From Sphingomonas sp. SUN019 (GTDB taxonomy: Bacteria; Pseudomonadota; Alphaproteobacteria; Sphingomonadales; Sphingomonadaceae): DNA of 64,000 nucleotides. The position numbers were made by a program, and so were the translations under genes. The notes under the pieces are model-generated. The model searched no databases. It saw only the letters and a list, made by a program, of their open reading frames with translations, and was not told the DNA's origin. Shown piece after piece: positions 8,287-18,500 of this stretch (within the stretch, counting starts at the first letter, position 1; each line of letters opens with the position of its first letter). The stretch spans positions 620,001 to 684,000 of the forward strand of contig NZ_CP096971.1 of the NCBI RefSeq assembly GCF_024758705.1, given 5' to 3'.

Positions 8287-8368
8287 GCGGTGCCAGCCCG
8301 CTCCCCACCCCGCCTCCCAATCAAATATACTGACATGAGAGGCGGGCGGGGGAGCGGGCTGGCACCGC
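8287..8368. repeat. Long intergenic palindrome, family A, copy 1
   Basis: Two arms of about 30 bp, GCGGTGCCAGCCCGCTCC... and its complement, lie around a 22-base AT-rich centre. The same arms, and about 26 of 28 bases of the left flank (GATCGG-TCACGCCGATAA), recur at 43484-43572. One arm of this copy has small mismatches. It lies between two convergent genes. Confidence 0.85.
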
Positions 8369-8374
8369 GACAAA

Positions 8375-8815
8375 TCACGCCGCGATCAGCGCCTTTTCGA
8401 TATCGGCGATCGGGTGGCCGGTCAGATCCTTGTCGATCTCGCCCTTCAGCCGGTCGCTCACCTCTTTGTGATAATGTTTGCGCAGTTCCCCCAGCGTCCG
8501 CGGCGGGGCGACGATGATGAGCGATTCGTAATCGTTCGACAGCGCGCGTTTCTTCAGCATCGCCGCGGCCTCGGCGGCGAAGCGATCCTCCTCCAGTTGA
8601 TGGAAGTCGGTCGGCTCGACTGAGCTTTGCGCGGCCCCCTGCGGCGATGAGGCGCGGCCCGCCGAATCGGTCGCCTGATCGCGCGTTGCTGGATTGTCCT
8701 GTTCCCGCGCGTGCTCGACCGTCAAATGCGGGTGCACCGCATCGCCCTCGTTTCGGAGAAACAGCATCTTTCGTCCGTCTGCGACCAGGACGACGGAGTT
8801 GTAGGGAAGCTGCAT
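8375..8815 (-). CDS. Host attachment family protein
   Basis: 146 residues matching the family annotated as 'protein required for attachment to host cells': it starts with LPYNSVVLVADGRKMLFLRNEGD and ends with SLIIVAPPRTLGELRKHYHKEVSDRL and GHPIADIEKAL. The biochemical role of the family is not firmly known. Some members resemble the release-factor-1 / RNase fold. AAGGAG lies eight bases before ATG 8815, a strong start. No signal peptide or membrane segment is present despite the family name. It is divergent from serS and convergent with the Ser-rich gene. Confidence 0.85.
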   Translation of the reverse strand: MQLPYNSVVLVADGRKMLFLRNEGDAVHPHLTVEHAREQDNPATRDQATDSAGRASSPQGAAQSSVEPTDFHQLEEDRFAAEAAAMLKKRALSNDYESLIIVAPPRTLGELRKHYHKEVSDRLKGEIDKDLTGHPIADIEKALIAA

Positions 8816-8906
8816 GGGCGTATCTCCTTATGGTTATGCCTGACCCGTCAACGCGCGCACGCACCGCCGGGTTGCCTACCTCCGACGCGCTCGCCATAGC
8901 CGCGCG

Positions 8907-10184
8907 ATGCACGACATCCGCCTGATCCGAGAGAATCCGCAAGCTTTCGACGCCGGCATGGCGAAGCGTGGCAATCCTGCCGAGAGCGCGATGATCCTCG
9001 AATTGGACAAGCGTCGCCGCGAAGTCGTGACGCAACTCCAGACCGATCAGGCGCGCCGAAACGAAGCGTCGAAAGCGATCGGTGCGGCGAAGGCTGCAAA
9101 GGACGAAGCGACCGCGAACGCGCTGATGGCCGAAGTCGCGACCCTGAAGGAGCGGCTGCCCGAACTGACGGCAGAAGATGAACGACTTAGCGCGGAACTC
9201 GACGGCCTGCTAGCCTCGCTTCCCAATATACCCCTGCCCGACGTGCCCGATGGCGCGGACGAGGACGACAACGAACTCGTCCACGAACGCGGACAGCGCC
9301 CGACGTTCGCGTTCGACGTGAAGGAGCACGACACGATCGGCCCCGCGCTAGGTCTCGATTTCGAGACCGGCGTTGCGATCTCGGGCGCGCGCTTCACGCT
9401 CGTACGCGGGCACATGGCGCGCCTCAGCCGCGCGCTCGGGCAATTCGGGCTCGACTTGTTGACGCGCGAATACGGCTACGAGGAAGTCGTCCCGCCGCTG
9501 CTGGTGCGCGACGAGGCGATGTTCGGCACCGGACAACTGCCGAAATTCGCCGAGGATCTGTTCCAGACCACCGACGGCCGCTGGCTGATCCCCACCGCCG
9601 AGGTCAGCCTGACCAACATCGTGCGCGAAAAGATTCTCGCCGCGTCCGACCTGCCGTTGCGCTTCACCGCGCTGACCGCGTGTTTCCGGTCCGAGGCGGG
9701 CGCGGCCGGGCGCGACACACGTGGCTTCATCCGCCAGCATCAGTTCGAAAAGGCGGAGATGGTCTCGATCGTCGAACCCGATCAGTCGGAGGCCGAACAC
9801 GAACGCATGACCGCGGCGGCGGAGGATGTGCTGACGCGGCTCGGCCTGCCGTTCCGCCGCATGAAGCTGTGCACCGGCGACATGGGCTTCACCGCCGCGC
9901 GCACCTACGATCTGGAGGTCTGGCTGCCCGGCCAGGCGCGCTACCGCGAGATTTCGTCCTGTTCCACCTGCACCGATTTCCAGGCGCGCCGCATGAACGC
10001 GCGCTATCGGCCGGAGGGTGAAAAAGCGACACGCTTCGTCCATACGCTGAACGGGTCGGGCCTTGTCGTCGGCCGCATGATCGTCGCGATCATCGAGAAT
10101 TATCAGCAGGAGGACGGATCGGTCGCGGTGCCCGAGGTGCTGCAGCCGTATCTGGGCGGGCTGAACCGGCTGGAGCCGCGGTAA
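8907..10184 (+). CDS. serS: Seryl-tRNA synthetase
   Basis: Charges tRNA-Ser (and tRNA-Sec where present) with serine in the cytoplasm. The 425-residue length is typical. Residues 1-110 form the N-terminal antiparallel coiled coil that grips the long variable arm. The class II catalytic core follows, with TAEVSLTN, motif 2 ([21 protein letters not shown]), and motif 3 near [16 protein letters not shown]. No strong Shine-Dalgarno is visible; the start is set by the conserved [11 protein letters not shown] beginning. An NlpD-like lipoprotein gene follows 69 bases downstream, an order often seen in alphaproteobacteria. Confidence 0.97.
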   Translation: MHDIRLIRENPQAFDAGMAKRGNPAESAMILELDKRRREVVTQLQTDQARRNEASKAIGAAKAAKDEATANALMAEVATLKERLPELTAEDERLSAELDGLLASLPNIPLPDVPDGADEDDNELVHERGQRPTFAFDVKEHDTIGPALGLDFETGVAISGARFTLVRGHMARLSRALGQFGLDLLTREYGYEEVVPPLLVRDEAMFGTGQLPKFAEDLFQTTDGRWLIPTAEVSLTNIVREKILAASDLPLRFTALTACFRSEAGAAGRDTRGFIRQHQFEKAEMVSIVEPDQSEAEHERMTAAAEDVLTRLGLPFRRMKLCTGDMGFTAARTYDLEVWLPGQARYREISSCSTCTDFQARRMNARYRPEGEKATRFVHTLNGSGLVVGRMIVAIIENYQQEDGSVAVPEVLQPYLGGLNRLEPR

Positions 10185-10253
10185 CGCTGCGCCGTCCTCG
10201 ACTTCGACCGCAACCGTTGGCTAAGGTGCGGGAATAATAACCGGGGGTCGGGA

Positions 10254-11309
10254 ATGAGTTTGCGTATCGTGCTGCCCGCGGCGCTGCTGCTCGCGGGGTG
10301 CATTCCCTCGGTCGACCGTCCCGCCCCGCCCGCGCCGGTCTATGGACCATCCGACGAACCCGCGGCGGATTACGAACGTCAGCGTGCCGACGACGTGACG
10401 CAACTTCCCGCGCCGCGACCGGCGTGGGAGGCGCGGCCGGTTACGCCCGACGCGCGCGATATCGAAGCGCAAACTTATACCGTCGCCCCCGGCGACACCT
10501 TGCGCGCCGTGGCGGACCGGACGGGTGCGGGATCGGAGGCGATCGCGCGCGCCAATGCGCTCGAACAGCCGTTCACGATCCGCAGCGGTCAGCGGCTGAC
10601 GATCCCCGGCGGGCGCTATCACCTTGTCCGGCAGGGTCAAACCGGCATCGCGATCGCGCGTGCCTACGGGGTGGAATGGTCGCGCGTCGTGTCCGCCAAT
10701 GCGCTGGAGGAACCGTACATCCTGCGCGTCGGGCAGCGCGTGCTGATCCCCGGCGCGGACCGCGTGCGCAGCGCGGCCGAACGCGCCGCGGCCTTCACGC
10801 TCGACGTGGACGACATCCTGACCGGGGGCGAACCCGCGCTCGCCGTCAACCAAGCCCCAGCAACGCCCGTCGCGACCCCGCGCCGCGTGCTGCCGACGAC
10901 CGCGGCGGTGACGCAACCGATCGGACGGCCCGGCCGCTTCCTGTGGCCGGTCGACGGCCAGATCGTGAAGCGCTTCGGTCCCGGCGCGAGCGGGGAGCGC
11001 AACGACGGGATCAAGATCGCGGTGCCGATCGACACGCCGATCCGCGCCGTCGCCGACGGCACCGTCGCCTATGTCGGCGACGGCATCGCGGCGCTGGGCG
11101 GACTGGTGATCGTCAAGCACGGCGACGGCTGGACCAGCGTGTACGGCCACGCGTCGAAACTGACCGTCCAGCGCGGGCAAGCGGTGAAGAAAGGCCAGAC
11201 GATCGCGTTGTCGGGCGACACGGGCTTCGCGGACCGGCCCGAGGTGCATTTCGAACTGCGCCGCGGGCGGACGCCGGTCGATCCGGTCGGGCAATTGGGC
11301 GCGAAGTAA
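10254..11309 (+). CDS. NlpD-like LysM/LytM lipoprotein (degenerate M23 peptidase)
   Basis: 351-residue lipoprotein with lipobox LLLAGC. Two LysM murein-binding domains (YTVAPGDTLRAVADRTG; YHLVRQGQTGIAIARAYG) are followed by a C-terminal M23 (LytM) domain. The zinc-binding HxGxD motif of active M23 enzymes is replaced by NDGIK, and HxH by EVH, so hydrolase activity is unlikely. This matches NlpD/EnvC-type factors, which activate N-acetylmuramyl-L-alanine amidases at division. It lies just downstream of serS, as in many alphaproteobacteria. A long inverted repeat separates it from tyrS. Confidence 0.88.
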   Translation: MSLRIVLPAALLLAGCIPSVDRPAPPAPVYGPSDEPAADYERQRADDVTQLPAPRPAWEARPVTPDARDIEAQTYTVAPGDTLRAVADRTGAGSEAIARANALEQPFTIRSGQRLTIPGGRYHLVRQGQTGIAIARAYGVEWSRVVSANALEEPYILRVGQRVLIPGADRVRSAAERAAAFTLDVDDILTGGEPALAVNQAPATPVATPRRVLPTTAAVTQPIGRPGRFLWPVDGQIVKRFGPGASGERNDGIKIAVPIDTPIRAVADGTVAYVGDGIAALGGLVIVKHGDGWTSVYGHASKLTVQRGQAVKKGQTIALSGDTGFADRPEVHFELRRGRTPVDPVGQLGAK

Positions 11310-11324
11310 CCTCGACCAACAACT

Positions 11325-11429
11325 CCACCCCGGCGAAGGCCAGGGCCCAGTTGCAACGAGCCATGTAACTGCGGATGCCGCCAGCCAATTGCCTTCGCCG
11401 CAACTGGGCCCCGGCTTTCGCCGGGGTGG
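11325..11429. repeat. Intergenic inverted repeat, family B (30-bp arms)
   Basis: Arms at 11325-11354 and 11400-11429 match at 28 of 30 positions. The right arm itself contains a hairpin, CCCCGGC-TTTC-GCCGGGG (11409-11426), of the same build as the palindrome at 36073-36108. It lies between two co-directional genes and may attenuate or terminate nlpD transcription, or protect the mRNA 3' end. Confidence 0.8.
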
Positions 11430-11462
11430 TAGAAGGTGGTGGACGGCGCTAATCGCCCCACC

Positions 11463-12695
11463 ATGACTGATTTCGCCTCCGATCTCCTCAACACGCTCTC
11501 CTCGCGCGGCTACATCCACCAGACCACCGACGCCGCGGCGCTCGACGCGCTGGCGTCGCGCCAGGTCATCCCCGGTTACATCGGTTTCGATCCCACCGCG
11601 CCGTCGCTCCACGTCGGCAGCCTGGTCCAGATCATGCTGCTCCGCCGCCTCCAACGGGCCGGACACAAGCCGATCGTGCTGATGGGCGGCGGGACGGGCA
11701 AGATCGGCGACCCCAGCTTCAAGGATGAAGCCCGCAAACTGTCGAGCAACGACACGATCGCGACCAACATCGCCTCGATCAAGCGCATCTTCGAACGCTT
11801 CCTGACCTTCGGAGACGGCCCCAGCGATGCGATCATGCTCGACAACGCGCAATGGCTCGATGCGCTTGAGTACATCCCGTTCCTGCGCGAGGTCGGGCAA
11901 CATTTCTCGGTCAACCGTATGCTCAGCTTCGACAGCGTGAAGCTGCGGCTGGACCGCGAACAATCGCTGTCGTTCCTCGAATTCAACTACATGATCCTGC
12001 AGGCCTATGACTTCCGCGAGCTGAACGCGCGTCACGCCTGCCGCCTGCAGATGGGTGGATCGGATCAATGGGGCAATATCGTCAACGGCATCGAACTGAC
12101 GCGCCGGATGGACGGGGTTGAAGTATTCGGCATCACCACCCCGCTCATCACCACCGCGGACGGCGGCAAGATGGGCAAGACGATGTCGGGCGCGGTGTGG
12201 CTGCATGAGGATCAGCTGCCGCATTTCGATTACTGGCAATTCTGGCGCAACACCGACGACCGCGACGTGGGGAAATTCCTGCGCCTGTTCACTGACCTGC
12301 CGCTGGCCGAGATCGCCCGTCTGGAGGCGCTGGAAGGCGCGGAGATCAACGCCGCCAAGATCGTGCTGGCGAACGAAGCGACCGCCATGTGTCGCGGACG
12401 CGACGCGGCGCAGCAGGCGGCGGAGACCGCGCGGCGCACGTTCGAGGAGGGATCGGCGGGCGATTCGCTCCCCAGCCTGACCGTGCAGGGCGGACAGATT
12501 CCGATCGTCGTCGCGCTGACCGCGTTGGGATTCGCTGCGTCCAATGGCGAGGCGCGCCGAAAAATCGCAGAGGGCGCGGTGCGGCTGAACGACATCGCGA
12601 TCCGTGACGCGGCGTATGAGGTCGTGCTCGACGGCGACGGTCCGGTGAAGATCAGCCTGGGCAAGAAGCGCCACGGCCTGCTTGTCGCGGGATAG
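11463..12695 (+). CDS. tyrS: Tyrosyl-tRNA synthetase
   Basis: Charges tRNA-Tyr. The 410-residue class I enzyme has [17 protein letters not shown] (HIGH-equivalent HVGS), the tyrosine-binding region [12 protein letters not shown], and KMGKT in place of KMSKS. A C-terminal S4-like RNA-binding domain ([18 protein letters not shown]) completes it. ATG 11463 (MTDFASDLL) is chosen over an in-frame GTG-type start nine codons earlier because homology begins there; no strong ribosome site is visible. It is preceded by a long palindromic repeat rather than a T-box. Confidence 0.96.
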   Translation: MTDFASDLLNTLSSRGYIHQTTDAAALDALASRQVIPGYIGFDPTAPSLHVGSLVQIMLLRRLQRAGHKPIVLMGGGTGKIGDPSFKDEARKLSSNDTIATNIASIKRIFERFLTFGDGPSDAIMLDNAQWLDALEYIPFLREVGQHFSVNRMLSFDSVKLRLDREQSLSFLEFNYMILQAYDFRELNARHACRLQMGGSDQWGNIVNGIELTRRMDGVEVFGITTPLITTADGGKMGKTMSGAVWLHEDQLPHFDYWQFWRNTDDRDVGKFLRLFTDLPLAEIARLEALEGAEINAAKIVLANEATAMCRGRDAAQQAAETARRTFEEGSAGDSLPSLTVQGGQIPIVVALTALGFAASNGEARRKIAEGAVRLNDIAIRDAAYEVVLDGDGPVKISLGKKRHGLLVAG

Positions 12696-12779
12696 CTAGC
12701 GCGCGATTCACCCTTTCCGTTGCGTCATGCTTCACGGCCGCAGCGCTAACCCGAAGGTCGGGATTACGGGGGTATTTTG

Positions 12780-13088
12780 ATGGCGACAGCGGCGGCGACT
12801 ATCTGGCACGACCGCAGCGAACCGCGCGATGAGGTGATGCACCGTGCCCGTGCGGTCGGTCCAGACGGGCGGCACTTGTCGGTGACCGTGGTGAACGTAT
12901 CGCCGCACGGAATGATGCTGCGCTGCGATCAGGATTATCCCGAAGGCGAGCGGCTGAGTGTCGCGCTTCCCGCGATCGGGATCGTCACTGCAGTGGTCCG
13001 CTGGTCGCTGGGTGGCCGGATCGGGTGCCAGCTGGAGCGAGCGATCCCGGCGAACCGTTATCATCAGGTGCTGGGTGCGATGGCATAG
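12780..13088 (+). CDS. PilZ domain protein
   Basis: Single-domain protein of 102 residues. The PilZ signature VNVSPHGMML (NxSxxG) is present at about residues 39-48 and ends in a WSLGGRIGCQLE strand; a clear N-terminal RxxxR is not evident, so cyclic di-GMP binding is not certain. GGGGGT precedes ATG 12780. It stands alone between tyrS and the convergent recG, with its own terminator. It is only distantly similar to the PilZ protein at 6.1 kb. Confidence 0.78.
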   Translation: MATAAATIWHDRSEPRDEVMHRARAVGPDGRHLSVTVVNVSPHGMMLRCDQDYPEGERLSVALPAIGIVTAVVRWSLGGRIGCQLERAIPANRYHQVLGAMA

Positions 13089-13096
13089 CCACTCTC

Positions 13097-13124
13097 ATTC
13101 CTCCCCGGCACGGGGAGGAATTTT
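13097..13124 (+). terminator. Rho-independent terminator after the PilZ gene
   Basis: An 11-bp perfect stem, ATTCCTCCCCG / CGGGGAGGAAT, with a 3-base GCA loop and a short T run on the plus strand. It lies between convergent pilZ-like and recG genes. Confidence 0.75.
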
Positions 13125-13126
13125 GG

Positions 13127-15178
13127 TCACCCCGATCGCAACAACGCTACCCCCGCGTCGCGATCGAACAGATACAGCGCCACCCGCGCCGCCTCCCCGC
13201 GCGGCCCCTCAAGCCCGCCGTCGCGGTCGATCAGCAGCCGCGCATCGTCGGTCGCAGGAGGCAGCAGATCGCCCAACATCTCGGGCGTGGCGAGCCGGAA
13301 CAGCGCCTCCCCCGATTGCCGTGTTCCCAGCAATTCACCCCCACCGCGCAGCCGCAAATCCTCCTCGGCAATGTGAAAACCGTCGTTGCTTTCGCGCATC
13401 AGCGCCAACCGCGCGCGCGACGTTTCGCTGAGCGCATTGCCGCGCAGCAACAGGCATACCGACTTGCCGCCACCCCGCCCGACGCGACCGCGCAACTGGT
13501 GCAATTGCGCAAGGCCAAACCGATCCGCCGCCTCGATCACGATCAAGGTCGCATTGGGCACGTCGACGCCCACCTCGATCACCGTCGTTGCGACCAGCAC
13601 GCCGGTGCGCGCGGCAGAGAAATCCGCCATCACCGCATCCTTCTCCGGCCCGCGCATCCGCCCGTGGACCAGCCCGACGCGATCCCCGAACCGCTGCGTC
13701 AGCGCCTCGGCGCGCGCCTCCGCCGCGGCGAGATCGGACTTCTCGCTCTCCTCGACCAGCGGACATACCCAATAGGCCTGTTTACCCTCCGCAAGATGGC
13801 GGCCGAGCGCGTTGACGACCTCGTCGACTCGCTCCTCGCTGATGACGCGGGTTTCGATCGGCTCGCGCCCCGGCGGCATTTCGTCGAGGCGGCTCTGGTC
13901 CATCTCGCCGTGGTGCGCGAGCGTCAGCGTGCGCGGGATCGGCGTCGCGGTCATCGCCAGCAGGTGCGGCGGGCGCGCGCCCTTCGCCTGCAGCATCATC
14001 CGCTCGGCCACCCCGAAGCGATGCTGTTCGTCGACCACCACCAGCGCGAGATCGCGGTAGCCGACCGCCTCCTGAAAGATCGCGTGCGTGCCGATCAAGA
14101 TGTCGATCGCGCCCGACGCCAGCCCCATCAACGTCGCCTCGCGCGCGCGTCCCTTGTCGCGTCCGGTCAGCACCGCGATGTTCACGCCCACGCCCGCCAT
14201 CAGCCGCTGGAGCGAATCGAAATGCTGCCGCGCGAGGATTTCGGTCGGCGCGAGCAGTGCGCCCTGCGCGCCCGCCTCCACCGCGATCAGCAGCGCCATC
14301 GCCGCGACCAGTGTCTTTCCCGACCCGACATCGCCCTGCAGCAGCCGCAGCATCGGCGATTCCTGCGCCAGATCGCCCTCGATCTCACGCACCGTCCGCG
14401 CCTGTGCCCCGGTCAGCGCATAGGGCAATCGCAACGCATCGCGCAGCCGCCCGTCCCCGGCGAGCGCCCTGCCCCGCCGCCGTCGCGTGTCCTGCCGCAC
14501 CAGCGCGAGCGCGAGTTGGTTCGCGAACACCTCGTCATAGGCCAGCCGCTCGCGCGCCTTCGCATCCGCTGGATCGGCGTGGATACGCGTCAGCGCCTCG
14601 CGCCACGCGGGCCAGCCGCGCTGCGCCTTCAGGCTCGGCTCGATCCATTCGGGCAGGTCGGGCGCCCGCTCCAGCGCCTGATCGACCAGCGCGCCGATCC
14701 GCCGCGACGTGACCCCTTCCGACAATGGATAGATCGCCTCGCGCTCGCGAAACTCCTCGCCCGGTTCGCCCAGGTCGGGGTGGATGATCTGCAATTCCTG
14801 CCCATATTGCTCCAGCTTGCCCGAAACGCGTTTCGGTTCGCCCAGCGGCAGCAGTTTCTTCACCCAGCCCGACGATCCGCCGAAATAGACCAGGCTGACG
14901 TAATTCCCCAGCGCGTCCACCGCATGAACCCGCGTCGGCCCGCGCCCGCTCGACACGCGGTAATCGCGCGGCGTCAGCGTGATCGCGATCGTCCGCCCCG
15001 CGTCCGCCATATCGAGTTCGTCGCGCGGCAGCCGGTCGACCCAGCCGGTCGGCAGGTGAAACGCCACGTCGACGACGCGCGCCAGCCCGAGCCGGTCGAG
15101 CGGCTTGGCCAGCGCCGGTCCCACGCCCTTCAACGCGGTGACTTCGGCGAACAGTGGATTGAGGATGTCAGGTCGCAT
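13127..15178 (-). CDS. recG: ATP-dependent DNA helicase RecG
   Basis: Reverses stalled forks and branch-migrates Holliday junctions. The 683-residue length is usual. The N-terminal wedge/OB domain (PTGWVDRLPRDEL) is followed by helicase motifs: Walker A LQGDVGSGKT, DExx-type VVVDEQHRFG, TATPIPRTL, and motif VI QLRGRVGRG. The C-terminus carries the TRQSGEALFRLA region. ATG 15178 matches the family beginning MRPDILNPLFAEVTALKGVG. It is divergent from sdhE and mfd, so three DNA- or respiration-related housekeeping genes share this neighbourhood. Confidence 0.97.
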   Translation of the reverse strand: MRPDILNPLFAEVTALKGVGPALAKPLDRLGLARVVDVAFHLPTGWVDRLPRDELDMADAGRTIAITLTPRDYRVSSGRGPTRVHAVDALGNYVSLVYFGGSSGWVKKLLPLGEPKRVSGKLEQYGQELQIIHPDLGEPGEEFREREAIYPLSEGVTSRRIGALVDQALERAPDLPEWIEPSLKAQRGWPAWREALTRIHADPADAKARERLAYDEVFANQLALALVRQDTRRRRGRALAGDGRLRDALRLPYALTGAQARTVREIEGDLAQESPMLRLLQGDVGSGKTLVAAMALLIAVEAGAQGALLAPTEILARQHFDSLQRLMAGVGVNIAVLTGRDKGRAREATLMGLASGAIDILIGTHAIFQEAVGYRDLALVVVDEQHRFGVAERMMLQAKGARPPHLLAMTATPIPRTLTLAHHGEMDQSRLDEMPPGREPIETRVISEERVDEVVNALGRHLAEGKQAYWVCPLVEESEKSDLAAAEARAEALTQRFGDRVGLVHGRMRGPEKDAVMADFSAARTGVLVATTVIEVGVDVPNATLIVIEAADRFGLAQLHQLRGRVGRGGGKSVCLLLRGNALSETSRARLALMRESNDGFHIAEEDLRLRGGGELLGTRQSGEALFRLATPEMLGDLLPPATDDARLLIDRDGGLEGPRGEAARVALYLFDRDAGVALLRSG

Positions 15179-15280
15179 GACTATCTGTCATGCGATACCC
15201 GCCCCCGACGTGCGCCGCCAGCGCCCGCCGGGTATTTTGCATTTGCCAAAGCCCGCGAGGGCGTCTGCTCAAGGAGCCGC

Positions 15281-15547
15281 ATGGACCACGAGACCCGCCT
15301 GAAACGCCTGCGCTTCCGTAGCTGGCACCGTGGCACGCGCGAGGCGGACCTGATGATCGGGGGCTTCTTCGACGCGCATCATGCAGACCTGACGACCGAG
15401 CAGCTCGACTGGTTCGAGGCTTTGCTGGAAGAGCAGGACGTCGACATCATGGGCTGGGCCATCGGATCGATCGCCTGCCCGCCCGAGTGGGACGGCGCGA
15501 TGATGCAGCGGATGCGGACGCTGAAATTCGTGCCCGTCAGCCGCTGA
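15281..15547 (+). CDS. sdhE: FAD assembly factor SdhE (succinate dehydrogenase flavinylation)
   Basis: Small helical protein (88 aa) that helps attach FAD covalently to succinate dehydrogenase flavoprotein SdhA. The family motif RGTREADLMIGGF contains the functional RGxxE. The WFEALLEEQDVDIMGWAIG segment is also conserved. AAGGAG lies four bases before ATG 15281. mfd follows 25 bases downstream in the same direction, and recG is divergent; this recG|sdhE-mfd arrangement is common in alphaproteobacteria. Confidence 0.93.
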   Translation: MDHETRLKRLRFRSWHRGTREADLMIGGFFDAHHADLTTEQLDWFEALLEEQDVDIMGWAIGSIACPPEWDGAMMQRMRTLKFVPVSR

Positions 15548-15572
15548 CCATTCCTCCCGTTCGGATTTCGAT

Positions 15573-18500
15573 TTGCCCGACCTGAAGACGATCCTGACCG
15601 CCCGCGCGCCGCTGACCCTGTCGGGCGTGCCGGGTGGATTCCTGCCGTCGCTGCTCGCCGACCTCGCGCGCGCGGCGAAGACGCGCGCGGTGTTTATCGC
15701 GCCGGACGAAAATGCGATGCGCGCGATTGCCGCCACCGCGCCGTTCTTCGCGCCCGAGCTTGAGGTGGTGCAGATACCGGCGTGGGATTGCCTGCCCTAC
15801 GATCGCGCCTCCCCCACGTTGCGGGTGATGGCCGAACGGATCGGCGCGCTGCACCGGCTTCAGGCGACGCCCAAGGCGCCGCAACTCGTCCTGACCACCG
15901 CCAACGCCGCGACACAGCGCACGCTGACGCCGTTCCGCATCCGCCAGCTTGTCGCGACGCTGAAGCCCGGCGCGCGGATCGATCGCGATAAACTGGCCGC
16001 GTTGCTGCAAGCGAACGGCTACGTTCGCACCGACACCGTCCACGACCAGGGCGAATATGCCGTCCGCGGCGGCATCGTCGATCTGTTCCCCAGCGGCGAG
16101 GACCACGCGCTACGGCTCGATTTCTTCGGCGATGAGATCGAAAGCGTCCGCACCTTCGACCCTGCCGATCAGCGCACCACAGGGCGTATCGACGGTTTCA
16201 CCCTGCTGCCAGCGTCCGAAGCCCTGCTCGACGACGAATCGGTCAAACTGTTCCGCAGCCGGTATCGCGAGAAATTCGGCGCCACCGCGACCGGCGACCC
16301 GCTGTATCAGGCGGTAAGCGAAGGCCGTCGCCTCGCGGGGATGGAACACTGGCTGCCGCTGTTCGAGGACAAACTGGCGACGCTGTTCGAGCACCTCGGC
16401 GACGATGCGATGATCGTGCGCGATCACGGCGTTGCGGCGGCGGCGGAAAGTCGACTCGAATCGATCGCGGACTATTACGAGAACCGCAAGCGCGCCGAGG
16501 CCGCGCAGCCCGGCAGCTATCGCGCGCTGCCCGCGAAGACGCTCTACCTCGACGATGCCGAGTGGCAGGCCGCGCTGATCACAACCACCGCGCATCTGGT
16601 GACGCCGTTCCACGAACCCGAATCGGCGAAGGTGCTCGACTTCCAGGTCGACGGCCCGCGCGATTTCGCACCCGAGCGCGCGGCGCATGAAAACGTTTAT
16701 GAGGCAGTCGTCGCACACATCGCGAAGCTGCGCAGGGACGGGGTGAAGCCCGTTCTCGCCAGTTATTCGATCGGCGCGCGCGACCGGTTGAGCGCATTGC
16801 TCACCGACCACGGGCTGACTGGCGCGAAGCCGGTCGAGACGTGGCAGCAGGCGCTGGGCGTCGGCGAAACACAGGTTGCGCTGATCGTCCTGCCGCTCGA
16901 TCACGGCTTCGCCGCGCCCGGCGTCTCGGTGCTGACCGAACAGGATATGCTGGGCGACCGGCTCGTCCGGCGCGCGAAACGGCGGAAATCGGCCGACGCG
17001 TTTCTCGCCGAACTCGCCACGCTGTCGCCCGGCGATCTCGTCGTCCACGTCGATCACGGTATCGGCCGCTATATCGGGCTGACGCAGATCCCGGTCGCGC
17101 GTGCGCCGCACGATTGCGTCGCGCTGGAATATGCCGGCGGCGACAAATTGTACGTGCCGGTCGAAAATCTCGAAGTCCTCTCGCGCTATGGATCGGGCGA
17201 GGACGGCGCGGCGCTCGATCGCCTCGGCGGCGAGGCATGGCAACGCCGCAAGTCGAAGATGAAGGAGCGCATCCGCGAGATCGCAGGCGCGCTGATCGCC
17301 ACCGCCGCCGAACGCGCGCTGCGACCGGGCGAGGTCGCCGAACCAGATTCGAGCGGCTACCCCAGCTTCGTCGATCGCTTTCCCTATGAGGAAACCGACG
17401 ATCAGGACCGCGCGATCGACGACGTGCTCGGCGATCTCGGCGCGGGCCGCCCGATGGACCGGCTGATCGTCGGCGACGTCGGCTTCGGCAAGACCGAGGT
17501 CGCGTTGCGCGCTGCGTTCGTCGCCGCGATGGCGGGAATGCAGGTCGCGGTCGTGTGCCCGACGACGTTGCTCGCGCGGCAACACTATATGAACTTCACG
17601 ACGCGTTTCGACGGATTCCCGATCGAGATCGGCCGTCTGTCGCGGCTCGTTCCCGCGGCGGAGGCGAAGACGGTCAAGGACGGTCTCACCGACGGCAAGA
17701 TCGATATCGTCATCGGCACGCACGCATTGCTGGCGAAGAACGTCGACTTCAAGCGCCTCGGCCTCGTGATCGTCGATGAGGAACAGCGGTTCGGGGTCAC
17801 GCATAAGGAACGGCTGAAGGCGCTGAAGGCCGAGGTCCACCTGCTGACCCTCACCGCCACCCCGATCCCGCGCACGCTGCAGATGGCGATGTCGGGTCTG
17901 CGCGAACTGAGCGTCATCCAGACCCCGCCGGTCGATCGTCTCGCGGTGCGCACCTATGTCATGCCGTGGGATCCGGTCGTGCTGCGCGAAGCGTTGCTGC
18001 GCGAACATTATCGCGGCGGGCAAAGCTTCTTCGTCACCCCGCGCATCGCCGACCTGCCCGATATCGAGGAGTTCCTGCGCAAGGAAGTGCCCGAAATCCG
18101 CTACGTCATCGCGCACGGTCAGATGGCGCCGACCGCGGTCGAGGAACGGATGAGCGCCTTCGTCGAAAAGCAGTTCGAGGTGCTGATCTCGACCTCGATC
18201 ATCGAAAGCGGGATCGACATTCCGTCCGCCAACACGCTGATCGTCAACCGCGCCGACCGCTTCGGCCTCGCACAGCTCTACCAGCTCCGCGGCCGCGTCG
18301 GGCGCTCGAAGACGCGCGCCTATGCCTATATGGTCGCGCCGCCCGAACGGCAGATGACCGATGCTGCGGAAAAGCGGCTGAAGGTGCTGTCCGATCTCGA
18401 TTCGCTGGGGGCGGGGTTCCAGCTCGCCAGCCACGATCTGGATATCCGCGGTGCGGGCAATTTGCTGGGCGATGAACAGTCCGGGCACATCCGCGAGGTC

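Noticed and set aside
10221..12674. 817-codon open frame on the minus strand
   Set aside because: Antisense to the NlpD-like and tyrS genes; no recognisable domain.
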